DNA of 64,000 nucleotides, taken from the NCBI GenBank assembly GCA_003712055.1, contig RHLJ01000005.1, positions 248,001-312,000 on the forward strand, given 5' to 3'. A model generated the notes under the pieces. The model saw only the letters and a program-made list of their open reading frames with translations. It was not told the DNA's origin and searched no databases. This document shows, piece by piece, positions 63,648-64,000 of the stretch (position 1 is the stretch's first letter; each line of letters opens with the position of its first letter). A program made the position numbers and the translations under genes. This stretch comes from Balneola sp. Lineage in GTDB: Bacteria > Bacteroidota > Rhodothermia > Balneolales > Balneolaceae.

Positions 63648-64000
63648 TGGAAAAGGGATTAAAAATACTGGGTAAAACAATGAAACGTACACGCATATCA
63701 CTGATTGGGTGTTTGATGCTCTTGGGATTATTCTCGACATCAGGATTCGCTCAACTGGCAGGGTACAATTACTATAAACCGATCACCATCAACTCAGCTC
63801 AGGTAGTTGGCTCACATACCGACTTCCCTGTACTGGTAAGTATTACCGATAGTGATTTAGCAAGCAAAGCCCGTTCAGATGGCTTTGACATCGTATTCAC
63901 CACAAGCCCAGGAAGTACAACTATCCTGGATCATGAACTTGAGAGTTATAATTCGGCAGTAGGTGAACTGTTAGTTTGGGTGAAAGTGCCAACGGTATCA
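63647..64000 (+). CDS. DUF2341-domain exported protein (3' end beyond window)
   Basis: The start ATG shares one base with the stop of the giant protein (TGATG), so the two genes are likely coupled; an in-frame ATG at 63680 is the alternative. A signal peptide ending FAQ is followed by GYNYYKPITINSAQVVGSHTDFPVLVS and GELLVWVKVP, which are typical of DUF2341, a beta-rich domain found in large surface or adhesin-like proteins. Only 118 codons are in the window and the frame stays open. Its place right after the giant OmpA protein makes it a likely partner or cargo of it. Confidence 0.9.
   Translation, partial: MEKGLKILGKTMKRTRISLIGCLMLLGLFSTSGFAQLAGYNYYKPITINSAQVVGSHTDFPVLVSITDSDLASKARSDGFDIVFTTSPGSTTILDHELESYNSAVGELLVWVKVPTVS

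Overview
The window looks like a chromosomal segment from a marine Bacteroidota-like bacterium, most plausibly of the Balneola/Gracilimonas (Balneolales, Rhodothermia) type. This is inferred from moderate-to-low GC, weak or absent Shine-Dalgarno sequences at most starts, an atpD-atpC pair apart from other ATP synthase genes, short AtpC, a sigma/FecR/TonB-receptor unit with STN domain, Bat-type VWA genes, and many lipoproteins. No rRNA, tRNA, CRISPR array, transposase or prophage was seen.

Layout. 1-3.9 kb: a truncated lipoprotein protease, a membrane protein and atpDC. 3.9-10.7 kb: an accessory block with a DUF1330-like membrane protein, a haloalkane-dehalogenase-like lipoprotein, a GH3 beta-glucosidase, a cupin/JmjC-like protein and a methyltransferase; it also holds a repeated promoter region and decayed copies of two neighbouring gene ends. 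10.7-14.9 kb (minus): envelope and isoprenoid genes (PBP1A, LpxH-like, polyprenyl synthase). 15-17.9 kb: pfkA, pgi and a deoxynucleoside kinase. 18-24.6 kb: the classical DUF177-rpmF-plsX-fabH-fabD-fabG-acpP-fabF-rnc lipid synthesis run. 24.7-29.8 kb: mgtE, thyA-folA, a hybrid histidine kinase. 29.8-33 kb: HD hydrolase, thioesterase, M42 peptidase, small membrane protein.

33-44.7 kb is accessory: a four-domain fasciclin lipoprotein, a GIY-YIG nuclease among palindromes, an ECF sigma / FecR / STN-TonB receptor unit, a DUF4174 gene between near-identical 120-bp repeats, an MBL-fold hydrolase, a TPR membrane protein and a Sua5-type tRNA enzyme. 45-52.8 kb carries mfd and the aerotolerance-type Bat genes (VWA, BatD-like, DUF58), split by a divergent M23 peptidase.

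53.1-64 kb is a plus-strand cluster of exported proteins: a small DUF11-like protein, a large DUF11-repeat protein, a 2401-residue protein combining DUF11, SdrD-B-like and invasin-like domains with a beta-barrel-like region and OmpA-like modules, and the start of a DUF2341 protein. It is the best candidate for an undescribed system: possibly an outer-membrane, peptidoglycan-anchored platform that displays or exports partner adhesin-like proteins. The sequence shows the architecture; the function is inference.

The intergenic DNA carries a family of palindromic repeats whose ends tend to read GTCATTC/GAATGAC.
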